Source: Bacteroidota bacterium (GTDB lineage Bacteria > Bacteroidota > Bacteroidia > Flavobacteriales > Flavobacteriaceae). Taken from it: 19,529 bases of DNA. The position numbers and the translations under genes were made by a program. Location of the stretch: contig JAJYSO010000005.1 of NCBI GenBank assembly GCA_021793535.1, positions 1-19,529 on the forward strand. Reading direction: 5' to 3'. Of this stretch, positions 1 through 7,187 are shown piece by piece (position 1 is the first letter of the stretch; each line of letters begins with the position of its first letter). Below the pieces are notes generated by a model that was given only the letters and a program-made list of their open reading frames with translations, was not told the DNA's origin and ran no database searches.

Positions 1-151
1 ATTGAATAGGATTTACGGTCATAATCAGAGTGGAAATATTTATCAACCATTTCCGCTGACAAAGTTATAGAATTATTTCTCTCTTTTCCAAATATTTTTA
101 AAACAAAAAATAGTCCCTCTATAAAAAACGCTTCTTATCTTCAAATTTTAT

Positions 152-1168
152 CTACTTCAACTGTGGAATCACCTCCTTTCCAAACAATTTTATGGTCTTC
201 ATCATCTCGTCATGAGTTGGTCCACCAACATCTATATGGGCAATAAAACGTGTCAACCCAAACATCTCTTTAAAGGATTTTATCTTTTGTGCTACCTCAT
301 CGGGGCTCCCCATTATCAAAGCTCCTTCTTTACTCATTCCACCCATAAATTGTTGTGTCGTATAAGGTGCCCAGCCACGTTCTCGGCCAATTCGATCCAT
401 AGAAGCAGCATAAGTTTTAAAATATTTGTCTAAAACCTCATCTTGGGAATCACCGATATAGGTATGTGCATGAACACCAATTTCCATTTTCTTCGGATCG
501 TGACCATGGGCGGTATATTGCTCTTTGTAATATTCTACCAATGGTTTAAAGTTTTTAGGCATCCCTCCGATGATAGCAAACATGATTGGAATACCATATT
601 TAGCCGCCCTTAAAACAGAAGCCGGTGTACCACCAACAGCGATCCACAAAGGGATTTCTTGTTCTAACTGCGGATAAATCGTCTGTTGTCGAATGGCCGG
701 TCTAAATTGTCCTTCCCAATTGATTTCACCTTGTTTATTCAAAATGGTCAACAATTCCAGTTTTTCTTCAAAAAGAGCGTTATAATCATTCAAGTCATAG
801 CCAAAAAGCGGAAATGACTCTATAAAGCTACCGCGTCCGGCCATGATTTCGGCCCGATGGTCAGAAATCAAGTCAATCATTGCAAAGTCCTGATAAAGCT
901 TAACCGGATCCGCCGAGGAAATCACGTTAACACCGCTTGATAACTTGATATTTTTAGTCACAGTCGCCAAAGAAGCCAACAGCGTTTCCGGTGAAGGCAC
1001 AGCATAATCTGAACGGTGATGCTGCCCCATAGCAAAAACATTTATTCCTGTTTTATCTGCCAGTTTTACTTCTTCTATGATTTCATTTAATCGTTCTCTA
1101 GGGCTTTGATAAGTGTCGTTTTCAGGATCGTATTGCAAATCCCCAAACATTCCTATTCCGTATTCCAT
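152..1168 (-). CDS. LLM-class flavin-dependent oxidoreductase (luciferase-like monooxygenase)
   Basis: The 338-residue product is a bacterial luciferase-like TIM-barrel protein that would use reduced FMN (or F420) to oxidise a small substrate in the cytoplasm. The substrate cannot be read from sequence. Diagnostic stretches are GQHHRSDYAVPSPE (about residues 48-61), the run around AEIMAGRGSFIESFPLFGYD (about 106-125), and the LWIAVGGTP strand near residue 175. From memory, this pattern matches the subgroup typified by Agrobacterium Atu2307 (TIGR03858 type), and the length is normal for it. The start is an ATG with no Shine-Dalgarno, as usual in Bacteroidota. A TAnnTTTG-like element (TATTTTTG) lies at 1186-1193 on the same strand, with no clear -33 TTG. 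The gene stands alone and points the same way as the dehydrogenase upstream of it, but a 225-base gap separates them. Confidence 0.92.
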   Translation of the reverse strand: MEYGIGMFGDLQYDPENDTYQSPRERLNEIIEEVKLADKTGINVFAMGQHHRSDYAVPSPETLLASLATVTKNIKLSSGVNVISSADPVKLYQDFAMIDLISDHRAEIMAGRGSFIESFPLFGYDLNDYNALFEEKLELLTILNKQGEINWEGQFRPAIRQQTIYPQLEQEIPLWIAVGGTPASVLRAAKYGIPIMFAIIGGMPKNFKPLVEYYKEQYTAHGHDPKKMEIGVHAHTYIGDSQDEVLDKYFKTYAASMDRIGRERGWAPYTTQQFMGGMSKEGALIMGSPDEVAQKIKSFKEMFGLTRFIAHIDVGGPTHDEMMKTIKLFGKEVIPQLK

Positions 1169-1393
1169 AGCATTTATGTTTTAACCAAAAATACGGCTTA
1201 AAAATAGGTTTGGAGTTAACCAGGGTTAAGAATTACCTCTTCTACAAAAGCAACAGAATAGAAAACAAGCATTTTAATAGCAGATTATCCTTTGTCCTTT
1301 GGCTTTAGTCAAGAACATCAAACTCAAAACGGAGAAGGTTACTGCATCAGCTAAAGCAAACGTGAATACAGTTTAATGACAGCCAAAACTTTA
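1169..1393. other. Intergenic gap between flavin oxidoreductase and alcohol dehydrogenase
   Basis: There is no open frame of useful size. The only signal is a TATTTTTG element at 1186-1193 (minus strand), a possible -7 box for the flavin oxidoreductase. No convincing terminator hairpin was found for the dehydrogenase that ends at 1394. Confidence 0.4.
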
Positions 1394-2449
1394 CTATTCT
1401 TTCAACGACTTCATATCAATCACAAATCTGTATTTAACATCACCTTTTACGACACGCTCCCAAGCCTCGTTAATCTCTTGAATTGAAATCATTTCTACCT
1501 CCGGTAAAACATTGTGTTTTCCACAAAAATCGAGCATTTCTTGCGTTTCTTCTACTCCGCCAATCATCGATCCTACAAGCCTTCTACCCAATCGTATCAA
1601 TAGGGATCCATCCACGGAAGTCAAAGGTTCAATTGCGCCGACTAAAGCCAACGTACTATCATACTTCAATAATCGCAAGTAGGGATTGACATCGTGATTG
1701 ACCGGAATAGTATCCAATAGAAAATCAAAATGGCTTGCTTTTTCTCGCATTGCTTTATGATCAGTTGAGAACAAAACATGATCAGCTCCCAACAACTTGG
1801 CATCTTCAGCTTTATCAGGAGAACGAGTGATCATCGTGACCTCAGCCCCCATGGCTTTAGCCAATTTAATTCCCATATGCCCAAGTCCGCCCAAACCGAT
1901 AACCCCAACCTTATCACCTGCTTTTACATCCCACTTTTTTAATGGGGAGTATGTCGTGATTCCGGCACAAAGCAAAGGCCCAACTTTACTGATATCCAAG
2001 TTTTGGGGAATGCGAAAGACGAATCGCTCACGAACCGTAATCCTTTGTGCATACCCCCCATAGGTATAGCCTCCTGTATAACGATCCGGGCTACCATAAG
2101 TTTTGATCGGATGCCGATCACAATACTGTTCCGCTCCCTCTTGGCAGGCTGTACAGGCTTGGCAAGAATCGACGATCACTCCGACGCCCACCACATCACC
2201 AATGTTGAATTGCGTTACCTGAGCCCCCACATCAAGAACCCGCCCGACGATTTCATGTCCGGGAACCGCTGGATAATGAGCACCACCCCAATGATTGCGT
2301 ACATAGTGTATATCGCTATGGCAAACTCCACAGTACAAGATTTCCACCTGTATATCATCCGGCTGTAACGGGCGCCGATCAATCGTAAGCAATGCTAATT
2401 CTTGGTCTGCCGCGTAAGCGCCATAGGCTTTGACTGTCCTTGTCTTCAT
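1394..2449 (-). CDS. Zinc-dependent NADP-type alcohol dehydrogenase, YahK/cinnamyl-alcohol dehydrogenase type
   Basis: A 351-residue medium-chain dehydrogenase that interconverts aldehydes and alcohols. Catalytic zinc ligands are visible as C40, H65 (with E66, the GHE motif) and C161. The structural zinc lobe is C96, C99, C102 and C110. The Rossmann glycine motif GLGGLG is at residues 185-190. The strand after it ends in TRS (208-210) rather than an acidic residue, which in the cinnamyl-alcohol dehydrogenase branch favours NADP over NAD. Overall the protein resembles broad-specificity YahK/AdhC-type aldehyde reductases, and its length is normal. It is divergent from a second, different zinc dehydrogenase 138 bases away. 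The ATG start is well placed for the N-terminal KAYGAYAADQ strand. The physiological substrate is unknown; a role in aldehyde detoxification is inferred from the family. Confidence 0.93.
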   Translation of the reverse strand: MKTRTVKAYGAYAADQELALLTIDRRPLQPDDIQVEILYCGVCHSDIHYVRNHWGGAHYPAVPGHEIVGRVLDVGAQVTQFNIGDVVGVGVIVDSCQACTACQEGAEQYCDRHPIKTYGSPDRYTGGYTYGGYAQRITVRERFVFRIPQNLDISKVGPLLCAGITTYSPLKKWDVKAGDKVGVIGLGGLGHMGIKLAKAMGAEVTMITRSPDKAEDAKLLGADHVLFSTDHKAMREKASHFDFLLDTIPVNHDVNPYLRLLKYDSTLALVGAIEPLTSVDGSLLIRLGRRLVGSMIGGVEETQEMLDFCGKHNVLPEVEMISIQEINEAWERVVKGDVKYRFVIDMKSLKE

Positions 2450-2587
2450 CTTTTATAGGGTTTGGTGCATTTCCGAAAGTACTTTTATTTTTGGGAACTA
2501 AAAAATCATTCCCCGATCTTTTTTCACCTCATTTCCCCATTGAAACCTACGCTTCAAAATTTGGTTTTAGTACCTTAGCCTAAAAAA
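2450..2587. promoter_or_regulatory. Shared divergent promoter region of the two alcohol dehydrogenases
   Basis: This 138-base AT-rich spacer separates two divergently read dehydrogenases, so both promoters must lie here. Near matches to the Bacteroidota -7 box TAnnTTTG are TACTTTCG on the minus strand (2474-2481) and TACCTTAG on the plus strand (2571-2578), each with one mismatch. Neither has a TTG at the usual 17-23 base spacing. An imperfect operator-like inverted repeat, TTGAA-N8-TTCAA, spans 2540-2557. The promoter boxes are weak assignments. Confidence 0.35.
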
Positions 2588-3616
2588 ATGAAAGCAGTTC
2601 GATTAACCCAAATCGGGAAGCCCCTGGTTTTACAAGAAATTCCCCTTCCAAAATTTGGAAATCAAGAAATTTTAGTACGTGTAAAGGCTGCAGGCATCTG
2701 TCATTCCGATGTGCACTACCGAGCCGGACTCTCTCCAACCGGCAATTTGCCGCTAACCTTAGGCCATGAAGTGGCCGGAATTGTCGATCAAGTGGGCTCC
2801 GACGTCAAAAATGTAAAACCTGGAGATCGTGTCGCCTTGCATTATTTGACAACTTGCGGAGATTGTTATTACTGCGCTGCTGGCCATGAGCAGTTTTGTC
2901 ACCAAGGCCAAATGCTGGGACACCACCGGGATGGAGGATATGCTGAATACATCGTTGTCCCCGCACACAACGCCGTTCCTTTACCCGACGCGATTCCTTT
3001 TGCCGAAGGAGCAACACTCATGTGTGCATCCGCCACCGCTCTTCACGCACTGCACAAAGCCCGTATCAAGCCTGGGGACAAAGTAGCCATTTTCGGTGTA
3101 GGTGGGCTTGGACAGTCCGCCGTACAACTCGCCAAGGCCTTTGGTGCCACCACTGTTTTCGCCATTGATATCCAACCCGAAAAACTCGCCCTAGCCGCCG
3201 CTTATGATGCCATTCCCATCCATGCCAAAGAGGAGGATGTGGTCCAAAGATTGAAAGCCGAAACCAATGGAAGAGGAGTGGATGCAGCGCTTGAGTTGAT
3301 CGGCCTGCAACAAACCCAAAAACAGGCATTGCAAGCTGCAGGCCCTATGGGAAGAGTTGTGTTGGTAGGGCTTTCTAAAGAAGACCTTGCTGTAGACGTC
3401 TACCGAGAAATTCTCGCTGGAGAGGTGGAATTGATCGGCTCTAACGATCACCATTTGACAGAGCTGTATCAACTGATGGATTTCGTGCAAACCAAGCGAT
3501 TGGATATTTCTAAAATTGTCTCTAAGACCATCCCTTTATCTGCCGATCAAATCAACGCAACTCTTGATGATCTGGAAAAATTTGGAAGTGGTGTAAGGAC
3601 AGTTATTCTTCCCTAA
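2588..3616 (+). CDS. Zinc-dependent NAD-type alcohol dehydrogenase, AdhP-like
   Basis: A 342-residue medium-chain zinc alcohol dehydrogenase. Catalytic zinc ligands are C38, H60/E61 (GHE) and C146. The structural zinc is bound by C90, C93, C96 and C104. The nucleotide motif GVGGLG is at 170-175, and the second Rossmann strand ends in D194, the acidic residue that selects NAD over NADP. This contrasts with the divergent neighbour, which has TRS there. Family knowledge suggests reversible oxidation of short or medium alcohols to aldehydes. The two genes are different subfamilies, not a recent duplication. The C-terminus (about 270-342) is the usual catalytic-domain tail. A stem-loop follows at 3652-3687. 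The third codon positions are rich in C on this strand, unlike plus-strand genes at the right end of the window. Confidence 0.93.
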   Translation: MKAVRLTQIGKPLVLQEIPLPKFGNQEILVRVKAAGICHSDVHYRAGLSPTGNLPLTLGHEVAGIVDQVGSDVKNVKPGDRVALHYLTTCGDCYYCAAGHEQFCHQGQMLGHHRDGGYAEYIVVPAHNAVPLPDAIPFAEGATLMCASATALHALHKARIKPGDKVAIFGVGGLGQSAVQLAKAFGATTVFAIDIQPEKLALAAAYDAIPIHAKEEDVVQRLKAETNGRGVDAALELIGLQQTQKQALQAAGPMGRVVLVGLSKEDLAVDVYREILAGEVELIGSNDHHLTELYQLMDFVQTKRLDISKIVSKTIPLSADQINATLDDLEKFGSGVRTVILP

Positions 3617-3651
3617 ACGCTCTTGAAAACTCGTCTTGACAAAACAACCTT

Positions 3652-3687
3652 AATGCCCTTAGTTTTTTGAAAAGAGCTAGGGGCATT
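3652..3687. terminator. Possible terminator stem-loop after the AdhP-like gene
   Basis: AATGCCCTTAG (3652-3662) and CTAGGGGCATT (3677-3687) form an 11-base stem with one G-T pair and a 14-base loop. The T run is in the loop, not after the stem, so this is not a classic intrinsic terminator. It lies 36 bases after the dehydrogenase stop codon. Confidence 0.4.
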
Positions 3688-3765
3688 CGCTTTCCCCTCT
3701 CGAGAACTAAGGTAAACGAAAGAACCCCTGTTCCATACAACGCTCGTTGCATTGCCGCTTCCTTA

Positions 3766-3803
3766 GTGAACTACCCGCCCATGGCAGGGCCGAGGGGTTG
3801 AGC
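3766..3803 (-). mobile_element. Probable right end of a decayed IS200/IS605-type element
   Basis: Read on the minus strand, directly after the TnpB remnant's stop, there is a short stem CCTGCC-ATG-GGCGGG (plus coordinates 3774-3789, one G-T pair) followed by TAGTTCAC. IS200/IS605 elements have subterminal hairpins near their ends, and the right-end hairpin overlaps the guide-RNA (omega RNA) scaffold of TnpB. Position and form fit, but no left end was found, so the element boundaries are not established. A second perfect hairpin, GGGTC-GCA-GACCC, lies at 3809-3821 inside the last codons of the remnant. Confidence 0.4.
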
Positions 3804-4050
3804 TTAAAGGGTCGCAGACCCACCTAATGGTAACGTCTGAGCTTGTTTCTGTTTTTTATCCGACTGCAGTCCATCGTCAGAGAACAGGTTTATACCTTGT
3901 TTTTCTCTATTCTTTGCTGCGTTTATATCCCTCTGCCTGCTGAATTTCACAACTAAATTCACAAGTCCGCATTCTTACGGAAAGTGTTAAATCTTGTTTT
4001 ATCTCCCCACAATGCGAACAGGTCTTACTACTTGAAAAAATCTTACATCC
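3804..4050 (-). pseudogene. tnpB: Broken C-terminal fragment of an IS200/IS605-family TnpB (OrfB) nuclease
   Basis: On the minus strand from about 4044 downward, one frame reads KIFSSSKTCSHCGEIKQDL followed by TLSVRMRTCE. This is the TnpB zinc-ribbon start (SSKTCSxCG, then LxLxxR). The frame ends at an early stop. A second frame, shifted by one base, then reads RDINAAKN (codons spanning 3932-3909) and continues through SDKKQKQAQTLPLGGSATL to a TAA at 3804-3806. RDINAAKN is the third RuvC motif region of TnpB, and the (E)SDxKQK...LPLG tail is typical of IS605 OrfB C-termini. The frameshift therefore lies between about 3935 and 3990. The rest of the gene, including the first RuvC motifs, is missing upstream. 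TnpB is an RNA-guided nuclease of IS200/IS605 transposons, but this copy cannot be functional. Confidence 0.8.
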
Positions 4051-4437
4051 CACCCCTGTAAAAACGATGAGCAGGTTTTACGCTACGTTCTAAAAACACA
4101 ATTTTTTACGAGTAAATACCCTTTAAAAAAATAAAAAATGTACTTTTAGCCGGATGATATGTGCATCCTTCGCATATGAAAACATTTTTTGACGGTGATT
4201 TTTCTTTTGGAAAGAAAGAAAATCAATTGGAAAAAATAGCGCTCCTCCCTTTGTCCAACCGAGTTGGCAAAGAAATCAAAAAGGCAGATTGCTTTGCATT
4301 TAAACGCGATTGTCCTTTGCTTACAGACAGCGGCATCGTTCCCTTAAAAACAGCAATTAAGGCCGAGTCTCATCCCTTCTTCTTTATGCTTTATCCTAGT
4401 TTTCCAATACCCCAAGCTTCAACTTGATCCTTGGTTA
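4051..4437. other. Gene-free remainder between the TnpB remnant and the symporter
   Basis: I see no recognisable gene. A small plus-strand open frame could start at an ATG at 4176 (or GTG at 4161) and end at 4427. Its 84-residue product has no motif I recognise, no promoter and unremarkable composition, so I treat it as unproven. A six-base inverted repeat GTAAAA/TTTTAC lies at 4058-4063 and 4076-4081, just upstream of the TnpB remnant on that gene's strand; it might be a relic of the element, but it is short. Confidence 0.35.
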
Positions 4438-4440
4438 TAA

Positions 4441-4471
4441 TTGCGAAAAAAAGCCGCAAACCCTATTTTAT
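4441..4471 (+). promoter_or_regulatory. Possible promoter of the dicarboxylate/amino acid symporter
   Basis: A TTG at 4441-4443 is followed after 20 bases by TATTTTAT (4464-4471), a two-mismatch version of the Bacteroidota -7 box TAnnTTTG. The TTG is also the left arm of an inverted repeat TTGCG (4441-4445) / CGCAA (4455-4459). The spacing is right but the -7 box is poor. Confidence 0.3.
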
Positions 4472-4497
4472 TTAACCTCAAATCGATTTAATAAACT

Positions 4498-5760
4498 ATG
4501 AAAGGACAGAATAAACTTTTTATCGCCATAATTATCGCATTGGTCGTCGGCGTTATCCTAGGGGGTATCGTTCACTTTTATGCCTCAGCAAGTACCATTG
4601 AAAGTTTTGCCTCCAAAATAAACTTGTTAGGCACACTTTTTATCCGATTAGTACAAATGATTATTGCTCCTTTAGTGTTTACCACTCTGGTTGTCGGTAT
4701 TGGAAAAATGGGGGACATGAAAATGGTAGGAAGAGTAGGAGGAAAGGCCATGGCCTGGTTCATCTCCGCTTCCTTAATCTCTTTGCTAATCGGTATGTTC
4801 TGGGTCAATGTATTGGCCCCGGGAGAAGGAACGGAAATCGCCATGAACGTTTCAGATGCCGGAGAATTACTACAAGCTCATGAAGAACTTTCCTTGGACA
4901 CCTTTTTAAACCATGTGGTTCCTCGAAGCGTCTTCGAAGCCTTTGCACAAAACGAAATTTTACAGATTGTCGTGTTTTCCATCTTCTTTGGTCTGGCCCT
5001 TGCCGCATATGGAAAAAAGGGGCAAATCGTTACCGAGTTTCTGGACCGCATCGCCCATATTGTTTTGATTATGGTCAACTACGTCATGTGGACAGCTCCT
5101 CTTGGGGTGTTGGGGGCTGTAGCTGCGGCAACCGCTCGATACGGTTTTGAAATATTCTCGTTATATGCCCATTACCTGATCGCCTTTAGCATTGGTATTA
5201 TTACCCTTTGGGCCGTCCTTTTAGGGGCCGGATACTTGATTATGAAACGCCGAATGAACGACATGGTGACCAAACACATCAAAGCCCCTCTTTTGGTCGC
5301 TTTTAGTACAACCAGCTCCGAAGCCGTTTTCCCCATTTTAATGGAAGAGCTCGAAAAATTTGGGGTGCAAAATAGAATTGTCTCTTTTACGTTGCCTTTG
5401 GGGTACTCATTCAATCTGGACGGCAGCATGATGTACATGACTTTTGCTTCCCTTTTCATCGCCCAAGTATACGGAATCCACATGCCGCTGAGCGAACAAC
5501 TCCTAATGCTGCTAGTACTGATGCTCACCAGTAAAGGTGTAGCTGGGGTCCCTAGAGCTTCCCTCATCGTTGTGGTTGCCACTTGTGCCATGTTCGGCAT
5601 TCCCCCTGAAGGGATCGCCCTTATTTTACCCATCGATCATTTTTGTGACATGGCCAGAAGCATGACCAATGTACTGGGGAATTCGATTGCCACTGCAGCG
5701 GTTGACAAATGGGAAGGCCATGTGGCCATCGAAAAAGAGGTGATGCAAAAAGCTTCATAA
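4498..5760 (+). CDS. Dicarboxylate/amino acid:cation symporter (DAACS/SDF family)
   Basis: A 420-residue inner-membrane elevator-type symporter of the glutamate/aspartate/C4-dicarboxylate family (DctA, GltP, GltPh). Hydrophobic helices begin at about residues 7-29. Hairpin HP1 has the serine-rich STTSSE (270-275). Helix 7 has NLDGS (306-310), inside GYSFNLDG as in DctA-type proteins. Hairpin HP2 has SKGVAGVP (345-352). In helix 8, D384, R387 and N391 line up with the GltPh substrate residues D394, R397 and N401; the arginine points to acidic substrates. The residue matching the sodium ligand D405 of GltPh is N395, as in proton-coupled DctA/GltP proteins, which hints at proton coupling. Exact substrate is unknown. 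The gene is monocistronic, with a mobile-element remnant upstream and a tRNA downstream. The ATG start gives a normal-length protein. Confidence 0.94.
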   Translation: MKGQNKLFIAIIIALVVGVILGGIVHFYASASTIESFASKINLLGTLFIRLVQMIIAPLVFTTLVVGIGKMGDMKMVGRVGGKAMAWFISASLISLLIGMFWVNVLAPGEGTEIAMNVSDAGELLQAHEELSLDTFLNHVVPRSVFEAFAQNEILQIVVFSIFFGLALAAYGKKGQIVTEFLDRIAHIVLIMVNYVMWTAPLGVLGAVAAATARYGFEIFSLYAHYLIAFSIGIITLWAVLLGAGYLIMKRRMNDMVTKHIKAPLLVAFSTTSSEAVFPILMEELEKFGVQNRIVSFTLPLGYSFNLDGSMMYMTFASLFIAQVYGIHMPLSEQLLMLLVLMLTSKGVAGVPRASLIVVVATCAMFGIPPEGIALILPIDHFCDMARSMTNVLGNSIATAAVDKWEGHVAIEKEVMQKAS

Positions 5761-5780
5761 AAGCCTAGGGTACTCCCCGC

Positions 5781-5829
5781 TTATTTTTAAAAAATAAAAA
5801 TAAAGGGCAAATGCTTTTTTTTTAAGCAA
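5781..5829 (+). terminator. Weak AT-rich terminator-like hairpins after the symporter
   Basis: Two overlapping-type signals follow the stop codon at 5760. TTATTTTTA (5781-5789) pairs with TAAAAATAA (5795-5803), and TGCTT (5812-5816) pairs with AAGCA (5824-5828) across a T-only loop. Both stems are AT-rich and neither is a classic GC stem plus T tract. Confidence 0.3.
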
Positions 5830-5836
5830 CCCGACT

Positions 5837-5844
5837 TATCTTTG
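5837..5844 (+). promoter_or_regulatory. -7 promoter element of the tRNA-Leu gene
   Basis: TATCTTTG is a perfect match to the Bacteroidota -7 consensus TAnnTTTG, 26 bases before the mature tRNA 5' end, which fits a short 5' leader. No TTG is found at the usual -33 distance; that position is a T run. Confidence 0.5.
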
Positions 5845-5870
5845 TCCCCTGTTTTTTCACTTGATGAAAT

Positions 5871-5954
5871 GCCCGGATGGCGAAATTGGTAGACGCGCTA
5901 CGTTCAGGTCGTAGTGCCGGCAACGGCGTGCTGGTTCGAGTCCAGTTCCGGGTA
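5871..5954 (+). tRNA. tRNA-Leu (anticodon CAG)
   Basis: The 84-base sequence folds as a class II tRNA. The acceptor stem is GCCCGGA (5871-5877) with TCCGGGT (5947-5953), including a G1-U72 wobble pair. The D arm contains AATTGGTAGACGC. The anticodon stem CTACG/CGTAG (5898-5902, 5910-5914) closes the loop TTCAGGT with anticodon CAG at 5905-5907. A long variable arm (5915-5929, GCC/GGC stem) is typical of leucine tRNAs. The T arm GCTGG-TTCGAGT-CCAGT lies at 5930-5946. The discriminator is A5954 and the CCA end is not encoded. It decodes CUG leucine codons. Confidence 0.95.
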
Positions 5955-6074
5955 CTAAAACAGTTATTCTTTGCTGATGATCTCTGTCCTTACTATAGGA
6001 TTACAGAACCACTTGTAGTACCTTTTACCCTCTTTTTTAACTGCCGGATAATTCCAAAAGATCGTTGCGGTGGC

Positions 6075-6947
6075 TCACAGCAGAGGCTTGACAAATAAAA
6101 GACAAACATTGGAAGGATACTGGAGTAATTCATTGGCTACACTCCCCATAAACAATTCGCGGATTTTGGAATTGCTTTTTACTCCCAAAATCAATACATC
6201 TGCTTTTTTCTGGCTGAGATATTTCTGAATGGTTGAAGAGATATTTTGATCTTGTGCAGAAATAATTTCCAAGTCTTCACTGCCCACCGCTAGTGATTGC
6301 CATTTCTCTTTCTTCTTATTGATGTCCATTTGAATGACCTGCTCCATCTCCCGAGTTCCCATAAAAGGCGTATAAAAAGGTTTAGAAACATGTACTGCCC
6401 AATGCTTTATCCCTGAAACCCTTTGGTTTTGGCGGAACCACGTTCCCCAGCCCAAAATGGATCTGGTATATCTCGAGAAGGTAATGGCCTCAACCACAAC
6501 TCTAATTGGTGTTCTAAAAGTTTCAGGTACAAACAGCGTAGCTCCCGGAAACAGGCGGACCAACTTATAAGCCAAGGCCCCGTTCCCATTTAATTTTTGC
6601 TTTCTGCCCAGTATAAGCAAGTCGTACTTATCCTTACGGTATACTTGCTCAAAAGCCGTCTCGGACAATGATTCCATCTGCACCTCCACACGGTAGGGAA
6701 ACGTTAATCCTGCTCGTTCCACGCTGTTTTGCAGATCCGTTTTAATTTTGGCGTAGATTTTTTTTAAAACACCGCTGGAGAGCAACTCTCTAGAAAGTTC
6801 GCCCAATTTAATATTGTGTAAAAAAGTGACACTTTCTATTTCAAAAAGCCGATCCAGGGTATGCAGGTATTCCACCAAATGCATATCCATCTGTGACAAA
6901 TCGAGCCCTACTAAGATCTTAAAAGGTTTTTTCTCCAACATGATCAT
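6075..6947 (-). CDS. Universal stress protein, two tandem UspA domains
   Basis: The 290-residue cytoplasmic protein has two UspA-like halves. The first starts with FKILVGLDLSQ (about 9-19) and ends with YDLLILGRKQ and ATLFVPE (about 108-141); its G-x2-G-x9-G-S nucleotide loop is degraded. The second ends with ADVLILG (249-255), then GS at 268-269 and NVCLLFV, which is closer to the ATP-binding loop pattern but still lacks the first glycine pair. Family members are induced under stress or growth arrest; the exact role here is unknown. Tandem universal stress proteins of about 280-300 residues are common in Flavobacteria. It appears to be transcribed alone. The start could also be the ATG two codons downstream (residue 3). 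Confidence 0.88.
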   Translation of the reverse strand: MIMLEKKPFKILVGLDLSQMDMHLVEYLHTLDRLFEIESVTFLHNIKLGELSRELLSSGVLKKIYAKIKTDLQNSVERAGLTFPYRVEVQMESLSETAFEQVYRKDKYDLLILGRKQKLNGNGALAYKLVRLFPGATLFVPETFRTPIRVVVEAITFSRYTRSILGWGTWFRQNQRVSGIKHWAVHVSKPFYTPFMGTREMEQVIQMDINKKKEKWQSLAVGSEDLEIISAQDQNISSTIQKYLSQKKADVLILGVKSNSKIRELFMGSVANELLQYPSNVCLLFVKPLL

Positions 6948-7187
6948 TAATTTTCAATGTAAAATCCCCATCTCTACGGAGTTATTTCTGCTCCTTCAAA
7001 GCGCCTCATTTCGGTTTTTCTATACTTTATAAGCCCTTGTTTTCACAGTCTTAGGTGGATCCTTTCTTTATTTCAAATGGGGAAAATCGAAATCCTTAGG
7101 CAAGGGTTCCTTCTGAAAAAATATAGGCAAACAACCTTCTTTCAAGCATGACTTGGAAGGCGCATAACCCAATCACCAATTGCGTCT
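6948..7187. other. Intergenic region between the universal stress gene and yebC
   Basis: No gene is seen in these 240 bases. On the minus strand, just after the yebC stop, an imperfect stem (plus 7135-7160; CCTT...CAAG against CTTG...AAGG around a five-base loop) is followed by a T-rich stretch, a weak terminator candidate for yebC. I found no good promoter box for the universal stress gene. Confidence 0.35.

Noticed and set aside
1..151. Possible gene end at the left edge
   Set aside because: These 151 bases are AT-rich with no convincing coding frame or terminator; nothing could be assigned.
4161..4427. Plus-strand open frame of 88 residues (GTG start, or ATG at 4176) between the TnpB remnant and the symporter
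   Set aside because: No recognisable motif, no convincing promoter, and it lies in a region of gene decay. It may be chance; kept only as a note in the gap description.
5172..5633. Minus-strand open frame of 153 residues
   Set aside because: It is the antisense shadow of the symporter, whose transmembrane helices and transport motifs occupy the plus strand.
6432..6446. GGAAC-CAC-GTTCC inverted repeat inside the universal stress protein gene
   Set aside because: It is a short inverted repeat within coding sequence and does not match the parS core GTTCCACGTGGAAC.
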